A DNA stretch of 64,000 nt from Bacteriovoracaceae bacterium. Its GTDB lineage: Bacteria > Bdellovibrionota > Bacteriovoracia > Bacteriovoracales > Bacteriovoracaceae. Made by a program: the position numbers and the translations under genes. Position 1 is the first letter of the stretch, and each line of letters starts with the position of its first letter. Of this stretch, positions 53,188 to 63,460 are shown in pieces. Location of the stretch: assembly GCA_947450475.1 (NCBI GenBank), contig CANFVK010000005.1, forward strand, positions 31,763 to 95,762. The letters run 5' to 3'. The notes below the pieces were generated by a model. That model was not told the DNA's origin. It saw only the letters and a list, made by a program, of their open reading frames with translations, and ran no database searches.

Positions 53188-56100
53188 TAAAATACTCGTA
53201 GTATTTTTTATCTTCAGTTTCCTGACAATGTATGGCGGGTGGCGTTTTATACACTCGCAGAATTTTTCCGAAAAAGCATCACTAAAAGTTTCTGAAATTT
53301 TGACAAAAAAAGCCGGAGCCAAGCTAAGCTTTGATGGGGTTGATTTTAATTTTTTTCCGCCGGCCACAATTTTTAAAAATGTAAAAGTGACAAAAAATGA
53401 CCCGACGGCTTTTGAGTTAAAACTAGAAGCAAAAGAAGTTAAGGTATCATTCACTTATTCAAGCTTCATTTCGAGTGATTTAGAAATTGACGAACTTTCA
53501 TTGAAAGATGGTGCTGTGAATGTTCAAATTGCGAAAATCGATACCCCAGAAATTAAATGGGGAGAACTAAATACTATTGAAGTTTTTAAAAAATATAGCC
53601 TTTTGCTCCAAGAGCTCCCTATACATTTAAATATAGCAAACGTAGAAAATATGAAGTTAAGCATTGATCACTCAATTGCTTTTGTTAAAATGCTTTCAAT
53701 CGCTCCTCATAAAAAAGAATTAAAACTAAAGACACAGCTCTTAGATATAAAAATAAATAACCAGCAAAACAAAGCAACTTCGATTGAGTTTGAATCAGTA
53801 AATACTCTGTTTACGATGAACAAATCAAAATTTAAATTTGATAATCTGGAAATTATGAATAAGGATGGCTCGCTAGTTGCCAAGGCGCTTTTTTTTAATA
53901 AAGCCAAAAAGCTTGAAACTTTTAGTGAAGTTAATTTTAAATTTAATGCCAAAAATGTTATTGAAAACTATCTACAAAATCTAAAGTCTTTTTCCAGTAT
54001 ACAGGGGCTGGCCAATGGGCGCATGAAAGTTACTGGTTCTGTTATAGATCCAGCAATAGTTTTAGATGTAAATTTCTCAAAATTTAACAGCCCTTGGGTG
54101 CAAATGGCATCTGTAAAAATAAATCTTAAAAATAAAAAAAATGTCATTTTTCTTGAGCAGCTTTTAGCGCAAAATGGCGAAGAGGAATACAGTTTATTAA
54201 AAGCATATCCAGTTTATGATCTCAATAAAAAGATATTTATTAAGGGCAAGATATCACTTTATCTGAAAAATGCATTCACAAATAATTTTCTTTATTCAAT
54301 CAAAGAAAGCATGAGCGGTTTAAAATCCTACTTCACAGGAAAAGTAGATGTCTCTTGGAATGGTGATAATGTCACCTTTGATATTGCCGAACGATCTCAA
54401 TTGAAAGACTTTCGACTAATGTCTTCAACTTCCAAAACTCCAATTTTGAAAAACAATATGATTTTTTTGGAAAATACGTCATTGATTCTTCATGAGAATC
54501 TTAACCTGTCGATTAAATCCAAAATTTTATTTAACAATACAGTTTTGAACACTGTTGGGGAAATTACCTCCAAAGATATAAATATTTCAATAAAAGATTC
54601 AAAGCTCGACATGAAAGCATTTGGTCCCATTTCAGGAGTTAGTATAACGGGCTCAGGCCCTACATCTGCTGAAATTCATGGGCCAATAGAAGATGTCAAG
54701 TTTGACTTCATTGTCGACTGGAACAATTTTAGTGTGGTTGATTTGAATTTTGGCCATGTGAAATCATTGTTTACTTTTTCACTTAAAGATCTAGATATTA
54801 ACATTGATCATTTGATTGGAAAGTTTAACCAGTCAAATTTTGTTGCTAGTGGTGTATTGGGTTTCGGTGACGAATCCAATATGAATTTAAAATTAGATTT
54901 TGCAAATACAAATTTTACAGATGCACAGAAAATGTACGCTTTAGTTTTTAAAAACATAAAGCTTCCCTTTGCCCCAGAACTTAATTTCTCAACAACTTAT
55001 TTAATTCAAGGCGGATATGGTATTGATGAATTAAATATCAAAGGAAAGGTCAAGGGGTCTGAATTGAAAATCCTCGGGGAAGAAGCAGAAAAGCTTAGCC
55101 TGAATTTTGATTTAAAAAACAGTGTGCTAAACTTTAAAGACATCAAAATAAATAAATCTCGAGGTGAGATTAATTCATCAGTAAGTATAAATCTTGCAAA
55201 TAATTACACTGAACTTGAAGGGAGTCTTAGTGGATTGCGCTTGCGAGATTTTAATTTCTACAAAAAAACAAACCTTCAGTACGATGGAGATCTAGTAATT
55301 GATTTTGATGGAAATGGAACAAAGAATAATTTTTCTTCGAGATTCAAGCTTAAATTAAATAATACATTTATTGATAGCATACCGGCTTCTCCTTCAAGTG
55401 CATTGATCTATTTGAACAATCAAGACGTTGTTGTCAATGCCAGTTTACTTTCCGGGAAAATTCGACTTGATTCAAATATAAACCTGCAAACCAATCAAGT
55501 TTCTCTTAAGTCAAAAGTAGAATCGAGTGACCTAAGAGAATTGTTGGGAATCATTGCCGGCCACAATATTTCTGAAAAAACTATTTCAGGTAAAGTTCGA
55601 GCTAATTTTAATGCACTTTTTAATTTATCCACTTTCGTTGTTAATAATTTCTCGTTGGAATTGCCTGTGTTTAATCTTAAAAAAAACGATGTCAATCTCA
55701 AGGTCGATCCTATCCATAACTCAGTATCAATCATAGACGGATTAGTGAAGAGTTGGGATTTAAGATTTAAAGATGGGGTGAACTTTTTCGCAAGTAAGGC
55801 CAGCAATGGGCCTGGAGGAAGTATTGTATATGATCAAGTTTTTTCAGTTAAGTCGAGTATGATGGAATTTTTAACTTCACAAATCGAAAAGGCTACTGGA
55901 GAAATAAAGGGAGTTGTACAGTTTGTCGTAGATAAAAAGTTGGCTTTTACCAAGTTTGATATAAATGCCCAAAAAAATTCATTCAAAATCAGAAGCTTAC
56001 AAGGTGTTGTTTCCAGTGTTGATTTTAATTTTGTTAAAAAGGAAAATATTTTTGAACTGACAAACTTGGCCGCAAAGTATGGCGAGGGAGATGTGAGCGC

Positions 56101-57202
56101 AAAGGGGACATTTTATTTCGATGATTTATTTCCACAAGTTAATTTGGAATATAAAATAGATAGATCAAATATTCCACTTTTTAAGCGCTCCAGCCTTTTG
56201 GTTAGTAGCACTGGAACAATTTCCGGTACAGATCTTCCTTATAAGCTCACGGGGAAGCTTAGTATTCTTCATGGTGAAATTCTAGATGATCCAAATGAAT
56301 TTACCAAAGAATCCAAAGTCAGCTTAGATAATTTTAAAAAATATTTACCTGAAAAAAACGCGCTGGAGAATCGGGGGTTTTTAAATCTGCTTGTCAATTT
56401 TGAATCTATTAATCCCGTTTCAATTAAGAATAACCTAAGCGAGGTTTACGTAAAAGGAAATGGGTTGGTTGTTGGCGATGTTTTATCGCCAGAAATTAAT
56501 GCAAGGATCGAAATTCTGCCGACAGTTAGTAAGTTTAAGTTCAAGGGGCATGATTTCTCACTTAATCAAGGCTACGTTGAAATACGAGATAGAGGCAAAA
56601 GCAGAAGTTCAGATTTAAAATTTTTAGGGCTTTCTAAGATTAATGATTACGATGTGAAACTAGATATTTCTGGTTCGATTGAAAAAATGAATATTAATCT
56701 TTCATCAGAACCCGCTTTGACCCAAGAAGATTTAGTTTCACTTCTAACTCTTGGAGTCACTTCAGATATTTCTAAAAACTTAGAAGCCAGTGAGCGAAAA
56801 TCAGTCACAACTCTAGGGATAGGGGCCCTTTTGTTTGAGCAATTGAAAATTAATGAAGATTTAAATTCTACACTTGGATTGAAGTTAAGTGTACTTCCTG
56901 AGTTTAAAGAAGATGAATCTTCTTTAATTCAAGGAAAATCTGCGGTAAGTGAAGGTAGCTCGAGTAAGTTAAAATCAGCAACGAAGATAAAAATCAATAA
57001 ACAAATTACTCAAGCGGTAGACGTCTCAGTTTCTAGTACCGTTGGAGGCTCTATAGAACAGACTCAAGAAATGAATATAAATTACAATATCAATAAAAAG
57101 TTTTCAATTGAAGGAGTTTACGAAGTAAAACCTTCTGAAGATGAAAATACCAACACTCCAAATTCAATTGGTGCAGACATAAAATATAGGTGGTCATTTT
57201 AA
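53174..57202 (+). CDS. tamB: TamB/AsmA-like translocation and assembly protein
   Basis: 1342 residues. N-terminal signal anchor (~6-24, LVVFFIFSFLTMYGGWRFI), an AsmA-like start, then a long repetitive beta-helix-like body made of alternating hydrophobic strands. The C-terminal DUF490 domain contains the motifs GYVEIRDRG and PALTQEDLVSLLTLGVTSD, diagnostic of TamB. It spans the periplasm and is thought to guide outer-membrane proteins or phospholipids. Start is TTG 53174, overlapping the previous gene by 14 bp. The stop overlaps the tamA start (TAATG). Confidence 0.88.
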   Translation: MNKVNKILVVFFIFSFLTMYGGWRFIHSQNFSEKASLKVSEILTKKAGAKLSFDGVDFNFFPPATIFKNVKVTKNDPTAFELKLEAKEVKVSFTYSSFISSDLEIDELSLKDGAVNVQIAKIDTPEIKWGELNTIEVFKKYSLLLQELPIHLNIANVENMKLSIDHSIAFVKMLSIAPHKKELKLKTQLLDIKINNQQNKATSIEFESVNTLFTMNKSKFKFDNLEIMNKDGSLVAKALFFNKAKKLETFSEVNFKFNAKNVIENYLQNLKSFSSIQGLANGRMKVTGSVIDPAIVLDVNFSKFNSPWVQMASVKINLKNKKNVIFLEQLLAQNGEEEYSLLKAYPVYDLNKKIFIKGKISLYLKNAFTNNFLYSIKESMSGLKSYFTGKVDVSWNGDNVTFDIAERSQLKDFRLMSSTSKTPILKNNMIFLENTSLILHENLNLSIKSKILFNNTVLNTVGEITSKDINISIKDSKLDMKAFGPISGVSITGSGPTSAEIHGPIEDVKFDFIVDWNNFSVVDLNFGHVKSLFTFSLKDLDINIDHLIGKFNQSNFVASGVLGFGDESNMNLKLDFANTNFTDAQKMYALVFKNIKLPFAPELNFSTTYLIQGGYGIDELNIKGKVKGSELKILGEEAEKLSLNFDLKNSVLNFKDIKINKSRGEINSSVSINLANNYTELEGSLSGLRLRDFNFYKKTNLQYDGDLVIDFDGNGTKNNFSSRFKLKLNNTFIDSIPASPSSALIYLNNQDVVVNASLLSGKIRLDSNINLQTNQVSLKSKVESSDLRELLGIIAGHNISEKTISGKVRANFNALFNLSTFVVNNFSLELPVFNLKKNDVNLKVDPIHNSVSIIDGLVKSWDLRFKDGVNFFASKASNGPGGSIVYDQVFSVKSSMMEFLTSQIEKATGEIKGVVQFVVDKKLAFTKFDINAQKNSFKIRSLQGVVSSVDFNFVKKENIFELTNLAAKYGEGDVSAKGTFYFDDLFPQVNLEYKIDRSNIPLFKRSSLLVSSTGTISGTDLPYKLTGKLSILHGEILDDPNEFTKESKVSLDNFKKYLPEKNALENRGFLNLLVNFESINPVSIKNNLSEVYVKGNGLVVGDVLSPEINARIEILPTVSKFKFKGHDFSLNQGYVEIRDRGKSRSSDLKFLGLSKINDYDVKLDISGSIEKMNINLSSEPALTQEDLVSLLTLGVTSDISKNLEASERKSVTTLGIGALLFEQLKINEDLNSTLGLKLSVLPEFKEDESSLIQGKSAVSEGSSSKLKSATKIKINKQITQAVDVSVSSTVGGSIEQTQEMNINYNINKKFSIEGVYEVKPSEDENTNTPNSIGADIKYRWSF

Positions 57203-59640
57203 TGAAATGGATTCTCACCTCATTTTTAATCTCAGTTCTGACCTTATCTGCTAGAGGGGAGGTTGTACCTGCTAAAAACGCCATCCTGAAAAGTGTTGAA
57301 TGGAAAGCCCGTCCATTTATTAAAGCTCGTTTCGATGTTTATTTCAAAGACTTAAAAGGGAAATCTTTAGATCCATTGGGTTTAAAAATAAAAATCGACC
57401 AGATTTCTAAGGAGCTTTTTAATTATGGCTATTTTGCACTTTCAATTAAAAGTGAATTGGTTGGAACTGAAACCGAAGTTGTTGTTCGAGTTACGGTAGA
57501 TACAAAGGAGCGTTTTAATTTTCAATTTTCTGGTAATAAGATTTTTTCGCATCAAGAATTACGTTTAAAACTTTTGGAAAAAATTAAAAATGATTTTGGA
57601 AAAATTGACAGAGTCGGACTTGGGAATTTAATAAAAGATGAATATGAAAATGCCGGTTTTTATAATACAAAAATTTCTAGTTATCAAAACGAAGGCAGGG
57701 ATCAATCCGGGGAGACTGTAAAAAGCTTTTTTTTCCAAGTCGTGGAGGGGGAGAAGTTAAAAGTTTCCAATGTGATTTTTCGAGGCAATCAGCTTTTTAC
57801 TTCTTCTCAGCTTAACTCAATTTATAAAACCAATGCTTCTTCCCTGGCGGCAGCTGGTTTTTATGATAAAAATTTTCTAGAAAACTTTTCTGACATTTTA
57901 AAAAAAGAGTATTTAGCAAAGGGATTTGTCTTTGTAGATATTTCAAAGCCCAGAGTTGTAACTAGTGAGGAAGATGATTCTTTGGTTATTGAATTTGGTA
58001 TTGCAGAAAAACAGCAAGTTTTTGTAAGAGATATTCAATTTAAAAAAATTGGTGCAGATTTTCAAAATGATTTAAAGCTTATTTTGAAGAATAAAATTGG
58101 TCAACCTCTAGATGTAACTGAGTTAGAAAGTGATTTAAAGAAGATCATTGTTTATTTCCAGGCCAGGGGATATTATTTCACGACTATCTCAAACCTCAAT
58201 GGAGAGAGTCTTTTAAGCTATGATAAAAGTTTTAATTTTGTTGATATTAGTCCGGAAGTTGTGCTTGATCGACAAATTTGTTTCAACGAACTCATCGTAA
58301 ATGGCAATGTTAAAACTAAATCTGATGTCATTTTTCGAGAGATCGAGCTAGCTCGTGGAGAATTAGTTACACCGCTTAAGCTAGAGGCTATCAGGCAAAG
58401 ACTTGCGAGTTTGGGGTTGTTCTCCTCTCTTCGATTATCTCCCTATATGGTTTACGAAGGCGAAGGCGGAACTTGTGCTAAAACCAATTTAGTTATTCAA
58501 GTAAAGGAAAAAGATTTTGGCTTGGGAGAAATTGCTCCTGGATATCGAACAGATTTAGGAGCAAAGTTATCGACAGGAATCAGTTACAATAACTTGATGG
58601 GAATGAATCGATCCGTTTCTTTTAAGGCTCAGTTGAATCAGCGCTTTAATCTTGCGGGTTTTGATGATCGTCGCAAAGTTGAAGACATCAGAAGATTAGA
58701 ATATTCCACTAAAGCATCATTCGTAGAACCTTATCTGTTTTATGATATTTTTAAAACTCAATTAGAATTTGAGCTTTCTTCTTCATTTCAGCGCAAAAGA
58801 TTTTATGGATTTGATGCCGATATATTTAGAGTTTCTCCTCAATTGTCTAAGAATTTTACTAAAAACTTTGCTTCCTCCATTCGCTACCAATTTGAACGAA
58901 TTAATCAATTTGATGCAACCATTTTAAACGATAATGACAATTTCTCCATCGGCGGTATTACCCCATCAATTACTTTTGATTATCGAGATGACCCTATAAG
59001 TCCTAGGAAGGGTTCCTATTTTACGCTTTCATCAGAGTGGGCAAACCATTATTTTGGATCGATGAAAAACACCGACCTTGAAGTTAATTATGTGAAATTG
59101 ATAAATAGAAATAAGTTCTACATACCGATGGGCGACTTCACTTTGGCCATTTCGCTCGCGTTGGGCTACGAGAAAAATTTTTCAACTGAAATTTTGAAAG
59201 ATAGCTTTGGCAATCCACTTTTAAATTCCAATGGTGCTCCAAGAACTTTGGGCTATATTCCAAGCATCAAGGTCTTTAGGCTTGATGGATATGATGAAAT
59301 TAGGGGTTTTGAAGAGGGGGAAATCAATCGCCTGGCAAGTGGGGTTCCGATCGGAGATGTGGTTGTTCAAGATGAAGCCTATTTTGCAGCTTTTAAATTT
59401 GAACCACGCTATAGTTTAACCGATGCGTTACAGATTGGTATATTTTTTGATGCGGGTAGAGTTTTTGTAAACCAATTTAAACCTTTAGATCTGCGTTGCG
59501 CAATGGGCGCAGGGCTTAAGTTTCTTACACCTGTTGGTTCACTAGATTTTGACTATGGACTTAAGCTCAATCGACAAACTTATAGTGATGGAAAACGCGA
59601 CTCGGTGGGTCGGTTTTTGTTGTCTATTGGGTTCTTTTAG
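57202..59640 (+). CDS. tamA: TamA/BamA-family outer-membrane assembly protein
   Basis: 812 residues from ATG 57202. Signal peptide (~1-20, ending SARGEV), several POTRA domains (~25-430; FQFSGNKIFSHQELRLKLLE, VIFRGNQLFTSSQLNSIYKT, LIVNGNVKTKSDVIFREIEL), then the 16-strand bacterial surface antigen barrel (~435-812) with GYDEIRGFEEGEI as the lid-loop motif (R-G-F conserved), ending in a terminal Phe. The TamB pairing supports TamA. BamA remains possible because POTRA number and length are BamA-like. Confidence 0.88.
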   Translation: MKWILTSFLISVLTLSARGEVVPAKNAILKSVEWKARPFIKARFDVYFKDLKGKSLDPLGLKIKIDQISKELFNYGYFALSIKSELVGTETEVVVRVTVDTKERFNFQFSGNKIFSHQELRLKLLEKIKNDFGKIDRVGLGNLIKDEYENAGFYNTKISSYQNEGRDQSGETVKSFFFQVVEGEKLKVSNVIFRGNQLFTSSQLNSIYKTNASSLAAAGFYDKNFLENFSDILKKEYLAKGFVFVDISKPRVVTSEEDDSLVIEFGIAEKQQVFVRDIQFKKIGADFQNDLKLILKNKIGQPLDVTELESDLKKIIVYFQARGYYFTTISNLNGESLLSYDKSFNFVDISPEVVLDRQICFNELIVNGNVKTKSDVIFREIELARGELVTPLKLEAIRQRLASLGLFSSLRLSPYMVYEGEGGTCAKTNLVIQVKEKDFGLGEIAPGYRTDLGAKLSTGISYNNLMGMNRSVSFKAQLNQRFNLAGFDDRRKVEDIRRLEYSTKASFVEPYLFYDIFKTQLEFELSSSFQRKRFYGFDADIFRVSPQLSKNFTKNFASSIRYQFERINQFDATILNDNDNFSIGGITPSITFDYRDDPISPRKGSYFTLSSEWANHYFGSMKNTDLEVNYVKLINRNKFYIPMGDFTLAISLALGYEKNFSTEILKDSFGNPLLNSNGAPRTLGYIPSIKVFRLDGYDEIRGFEEGEINRLASGVPIGDVVVQDEAYFAAFKFEPRYSLTDALQIGIFFDAGRVFVNQFKPLDLRCAMGAGLKFLTPVGSLDFDYGLKLNRQTYSDGKRDSVGRFLLSIGFF

Positions 59641-59662
59641 TCCTCTTTCTTTCAAGAAAGGC

Positions 59663-59692
59663 TTGACGAGGGGCCGTAAAATTACGTATAAG
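59663..59692 (+). promoter_or_regulatory. Promoter of the rplM-rpsI operon
   Basis: TTGACG (59663-59668), an 18-base spacer and TATAAG (59687-59692), giving a leader of roughly 90 bases before rplM. The leader contains TTGCA, a T-run and TGCAA (about 59703-59718), a weak hairpin. Confidence 0.6.
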
Positions 59693-59791
59693 GGACAACA
59701 CTTGCATTTTTTTGCAATATATATTTGAATAAATACTTCGTGATTTTCATGTTCGAAAATTCATTGAAGGGACCACTTTAAGGAAAAGTTT

Positions 59792-60232
59792 ATGTATACT
59801 CAGAAATCATTCGTTCTAAAGCCAGCTGATGCAGACAAAAAATGGTACGTGGTCGATGCTAAAGACCAAGTTGTTGGAAGACTTGCGACTCAAATCGCAG
59901 ACATCTTAAGAGGAAAAATTAATCCTAAATTTACTTACAATACTGATTCTGGTGACTACGTAGTTGTTATCAATGCAGATAAAGTTAAGTTCACAGGAAA
60001 TAAGTGGGAAGATAAAGATTACTTCTGGCATACTAATTTTACTGGTGGAATTAAAAGCAGAACAGCAAAAGAGCAATTGGAGAAACATCCTGAACTTATC
60101 GTTCTTGAAGCGGTAAAAGGTATGCTTCCAAAAAATACTCTTGGTAGAAAACAATTAACCAAACTTAAGGTTTTCAAGGGCGGTTCACACGATCACGCTG
60201 CTCAAAACCCTGTTGAATATAAATTAAAATAA
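59792..60232 (+). CDS. rplM: 50S ribosomal protein L13
   Basis: 146 residues, near the usual length. Motifs are WYVVDAKDQVVGRLATQIA, DSGDYVVVINADKV and VKGMLPKNTLGRKQL. It binds 23S rRNA early in 50S assembly. Strong AAGGAAAAG ribosome site. Forms the standard rplM-rpsI pair with a 15-bp gap. Confidence 0.97.
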   Translation: MYTQKSFVLKPADADKKWYVVDAKDQVVGRLATQIADILRGKINPKFTYNTDSGDYVVVINADKVKFTGNKWEDKDYFWHTNFTGGIKSRTAKEQLEKHPELIVLEAVKGMLPKNTLGRKQLTKLKVFKGGSHDHAAQNPVEYKLK

Positions 60233-60247
60233 TAAAAGGACTATTAT

Positions 60248-60652
60248 ATGGCTGCAAAAGGTAAAACGTACGACGCTCATGCTATTGGAAGAAGAAAAAC
60301 TGCTGTTGCAAGAGTTTACTTGGCTTCAGGGTCAGGAAAAATTACTGTTAACAAAAGAGAAGTTAAAAACTTCTTTAAGCAAGAAACAAATTTATACGTT
60401 GTTAACCAACCATTAAACCTAACCAAACTTGCTGAGAAATATGATTTTGTAATTAATGTTGCCGGCGGCGGAATTTCTGGACAAGCAGGGGCAATCCGAC
60501 TTGGTATTTCAAGAGCACTTCTTAAAGTTCAACCGGCCCTTCGCCCAGAGCTTAAGGCTGCAGGATTTTTAACAAGAGATCCAAGAGAAGTTGAAAGAAA
60601 AAAGGCTGGTCGTTCAGGAGCAAGAAAAAGATACCAATTCTCAAAAAGATAA
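60248..60652 (+). CDS. rpsI: 30S ribosomal protein S9
   Basis: 134 residues. [20 protein letters not shown] at the start, the conserved [19 protein letters not shown], and the basic C-terminal tail [17 protein letters not shown] whose last Lys-Arg contacts P-site tRNA. Ribosome site AAAGGA. Followed by a strong terminator. Confidence 0.97.
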   Translation: MAAKGKTYDAHAIGRRKTAVARVYLASGSGKITVNKREVKNFFKQETNLYVVNQPLNLTKLAEKYDFVINVAGGGISGQAGAIRLGISRALLKVQPALRPELKAAGFLTRDPREVERKKAGRSGARKRYQFSKR

Positions 60653-60678
60653 TTTTGTTACTTTATTGTCTATATATC

Positions 60679-60705
60679 AAAGCCTACAGAAATGTAGGCT
60701 TTTTT
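60679..60705 (+). terminator. Rho-independent terminator after rpsI
   Basis: AAAGCCTACA, loop GAAA, TGTAGGCTTT, then TTT: a perfect 10-bp stem with a stable GNRA loop and a T-tract. It ends the ribosomal protein operon. Confidence 0.92.
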
Positions 60706-60729
60706 ATTTTGAGGCACTAATATCAGTTC

Positions 60730-63345
60730 ATGAATAAAGATAAGCTTTCCCATTCGATATCAATTCGAGGAGCTCGCACTCACAATTTAAAAAATATTGA
60801 TGTCGATATAAAATTAGAAAAAATAACCTGTATCGCTGGACCCTCGGGTTCAGGCAAGTCATCCTTGGCCTTTCACACCATACTAACAGAATCTAAAAGA
60901 CGCTTTATCAATTCGCTTCCAACCGACATGAAGTTCTTTTGGGAAATCCCTCATACTGTAGAGGTTGATAGCATATATCCAGTTCTTCCGGCCTGGGGCC
61001 TTCCCCAACATAACCCAGTTATTAACTCTCGACCTGTTGCTGTTGATATTCTAGGGAGTCAGGAGCGAATACAGAAAATTTTTATGATTCTAGGTCGATA
61101 TCTTTGCCCTAAACATAAGATTAATTATGAAAAAATAACTAAAATGGATAGTGCTTTAAAAAAAATAACTACTCAAAAGTCGATTGATGATGAAGACGTT
61201 GTTCACTTGCTTACCAGTAAAGAACATTACCGAAAGTTTGTTTCAAGTGAAATGAACCCAAGTCGATCCATGAGTTCCCAGATAAATGAGTTTGATGAAA
61301 AAGATGCCTGGTTCGAATTAAGTCGGGTTAAGTACAAGAATATTATTGGTTTAAGTGAAAAACTAAAAGAATATAATTTGCCAGTAGGCAGTCCGTTAAG
61401 GCTACATCACTTTAAGTCTGGTAAAAATATTGATTTTGAAAATCATTTTGAATTTAAGTGCCCTCATTGTGAAAATCGAGTTCATGAAGATCGTGTTATT
61501 TATGCTGAAAGTCTTTCCCCTCTAAATGCATTGGGGGCATGCTCTCATTGTGAAGGTCACGGTATGCTTTTAGTTTTTGATCGCGAAAAAATGATTAAAG
61601 ATCCCACCAAGTCCATTCGTCAGGGAGCTATAAATTTTCTGCTATTTTCAAGATTTGAACATTTATTTCCAATTTTTTTACGGGAGTGCAAAAAAGTGGG
61701 GTTAGATATTGATGCCCCTTTTTCTGAGCTTCCCGAGAACAAATGGGATTTTTTGTACAGCGGTTCTGGTAAATATGAAGGTTTTAACTCTTACTTTGAA
61801 TATTTAAAATCGTTGCGCTATAAAAAAAATATTCGCATCTATACTCGCAGCATGCAGAGAGAAATCTTGTGTGAAGTGTGTGCTGGTACGAGAATTTCAG
61901 ATAATGCCGGCGCTTTAGCCATAGCTTTAAGTGAAGAGGTCGTTACTTATAAAGACTTTTTAAAATTAAGTTTTGAAAAATCCTTAGAAGTATTGCAAAG
62001 AATTTCAAATGAACTTAGTTCCAATATTGTAACAAATAAACTTTCAAATTCATTCCAGAAAATAGAACAACTCTATTTGGTAGCAGTTGACTTGGGGTTA
62101 GGTCATTTGCAAAACACACGAAAAGTTCGCTCAATGAGTAGTAGTGAATATCAGCGATTACTTCTTTCTAAGTATCTTTCCTATGCAGGCTCACAGTCAC
62201 TTTTTGTGCTAGACGAGCCAAGTCTTGGTCTGAGTATAAGTGCACAGAAAAAAATGATAGGCTATTTGAGAAAATTAAGAGATCAAGGCAACACCATTAT
62301 AATGGTTGAGCACTCAGAGTTTTTGAAAGAAAACTCTGATGAAGTTATTGAAATGGGACCTGCTGCGGGAGAGCGTGGTGGAACTATTTTATCTCAAGGA
62401 AAATACCGATCTCCCCAATTGAAATTAGTCATAAAAAAATGTCAATTTTCAGGTAGAGAAAAATTTATTGAAATTAGTGGCGCGCAAATTCGATCGATGA
62501 ATCGTTCTGAGTTAAAGGTGCAGAAAAATGCACTCAATTGGGTTTATGGAGAATCCGGTACTGGTAAATCGTCATTTATAGTATCATTGCTTGCCAATGA
62601 AATTCATCGGCAAATACATGGATCGCGTCTAAGTTTTGAAGATTATAAATTTAAAAAACTTAAAGGAAATGATGATTTTAAAGATGTCATATTAATCAAT
62701 AGTGGTTTGGATAAAATAAGCTCTCGATCGAGCGTGGCAACCTATACTGATCTGGGAGCATTCGTAAGAAAGTATTTTGCCAATTTAGAATTTTCAAAAA
62801 AAATGGGACTTAAAGATGGACACTTTTCTGCCAATTCAGAGCTTGGCCAGTGCTCGAGTTGCGAAGGAAGGGGGGTTAAGTTGATCGAGATGCATTTTTT
62901 AGAAGATGTTGAATTTGTCTGTGAAGATTGCCAGGGAAAAAAACTAAAACCATATTATGCCAATATCTCAGATGGAAATTTAACTGTCTACGAAGCCTTA
63001 AGCAAACCTCTTAGTGAAGTCCTACCATATATAAAGCTGACTCCTAAGGGCAAGCGCATATGGGATTATTTTAAAGTTTTAAAATTAGATTATTTAAGCC
63101 TCGATCGAACCTTGGTTTCACTTTCAGGGGGCGAGAGACAGCGCCTTCAGTTATTATCATTGTTAGATAGAAAGACAGAAAATACTTTGATTGTTTTTGA
63201 AAACTTAACTAGCGGACTTTCTCATCATGAATTTGCACCACTTGCCAATCTATTACAACAGTTGGTGATCAGCTCAAATACCATTATTGTCATTGACCAA
63301 AATACTTTTTTCGATAAAATTGCTAATTTTCACATTGTTTTCTAG
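60730..63345 (+). CDS. UvrA paralogue with one degenerate composite ATPase site
   Basis: 871 residues, shorter than typical UvrA (~940). The UvrA layout is clear: RGARTHNLKN start, Walker A1 at 37-44 (GPSGSGKS), zinc-type CxxC modules (CPHC...CSHCEGHG; CSSCEGRG...CEDCQGKK), Walker A2 at 607-614 (GESGTGKS). NBD1 keeps Walker B (D495-E496) but its signature reads MSSSEYQR (469-476) instead of LSGGE-x-QR. NBD2 keeps the signature LSGGERQR (798-805), but its Walker B reads VFENLTSGL (E824-N825) where UvrA has LDEPTTGL. So one composite site looks intact and the other dead. Probably a UvrA-like specialised protein, not the main repair UvrA. Confidence 0.85.
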   Translation: MNKDKLSHSISIRGARTHNLKNIDVDIKLEKITCIAGPSGSGKSSLAFHTILTESKRRFINSLPTDMKFFWEIPHTVEVDSIYPVLPAWGLPQHNPVINSRPVAVDILGSQERIQKIFMILGRYLCPKHKINYEKITKMDSALKKITTQKSIDDEDVVHLLTSKEHYRKFVSSEMNPSRSMSSQINEFDEKDAWFELSRVKYKNIIGLSEKLKEYNLPVGSPLRLHHFKSGKNIDFENHFEFKCPHCENRVHEDRVIYAESLSPLNALGACSHCEGHGMLLVFDREKMIKDPTKSIRQGAINFLLFSRFEHLFPIFLRECKKVGLDIDAPFSELPENKWDFLYSGSGKYEGFNSYFEYLKSLRYKKNIRIYTRSMQREILCEVCAGTRISDNAGALAIALSEEVVTYKDFLKLSFEKSLEVLQRISNELSSNIVTNKLSNSFQKIEQLYLVAVDLGLGHLQNTRKVRSMSSSEYQRLLLSKYLSYAGSQSLFVLDEPSLGLSISAQKKMIGYLRKLRDQGNTIIMVEHSEFLKENSDEVIEMGPAAGERGGTILSQGKYRSPQLKLVIKKCQFSGREKFIEISGAQIRSMNRSELKVQKNALNWVYGESGTGKSSFIVSLLANEIHRQIHGSRLSFEDYKFKKLKGNDDFKDVILINSGLDKISSRSSVATYTDLGAFVRKYFANLEFSKKMGLKDGHFSANSELGQCSSCEGRGVKLIEMHFLEDVEFVCEDCQGKKLKPYYANISDGNLTVYEALSKPLSEVLPYIKLTPKGKRIWDYFKVLKLDYLSLDRTLVSLSGGERQRLQLLSLLDRKTENTLIVFENLTSGLSHHEFAPLANLLQQLVISSNTIIVIDQNTFFDKIANFHIVF

Positions 63346-63460
63346 CCTGCATTTGTCTAAAAAATAGACACTTTTCAATCATTTTTTAATTTTTTTAAAG
63401 ATCAATTAATCACCCCAAGAAGCCGATAAATATTTAGTTTTATCTTAAGGGGATGAGTTT

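Noticed and set aside
63354..63370. Short inverted repeat TGTCTA-AAAAA-TAGACA after the UvrA paralogue as a terminator
   Set aside because: Only six A/T-rich pairs and no adjacent T-run; too weak to call.
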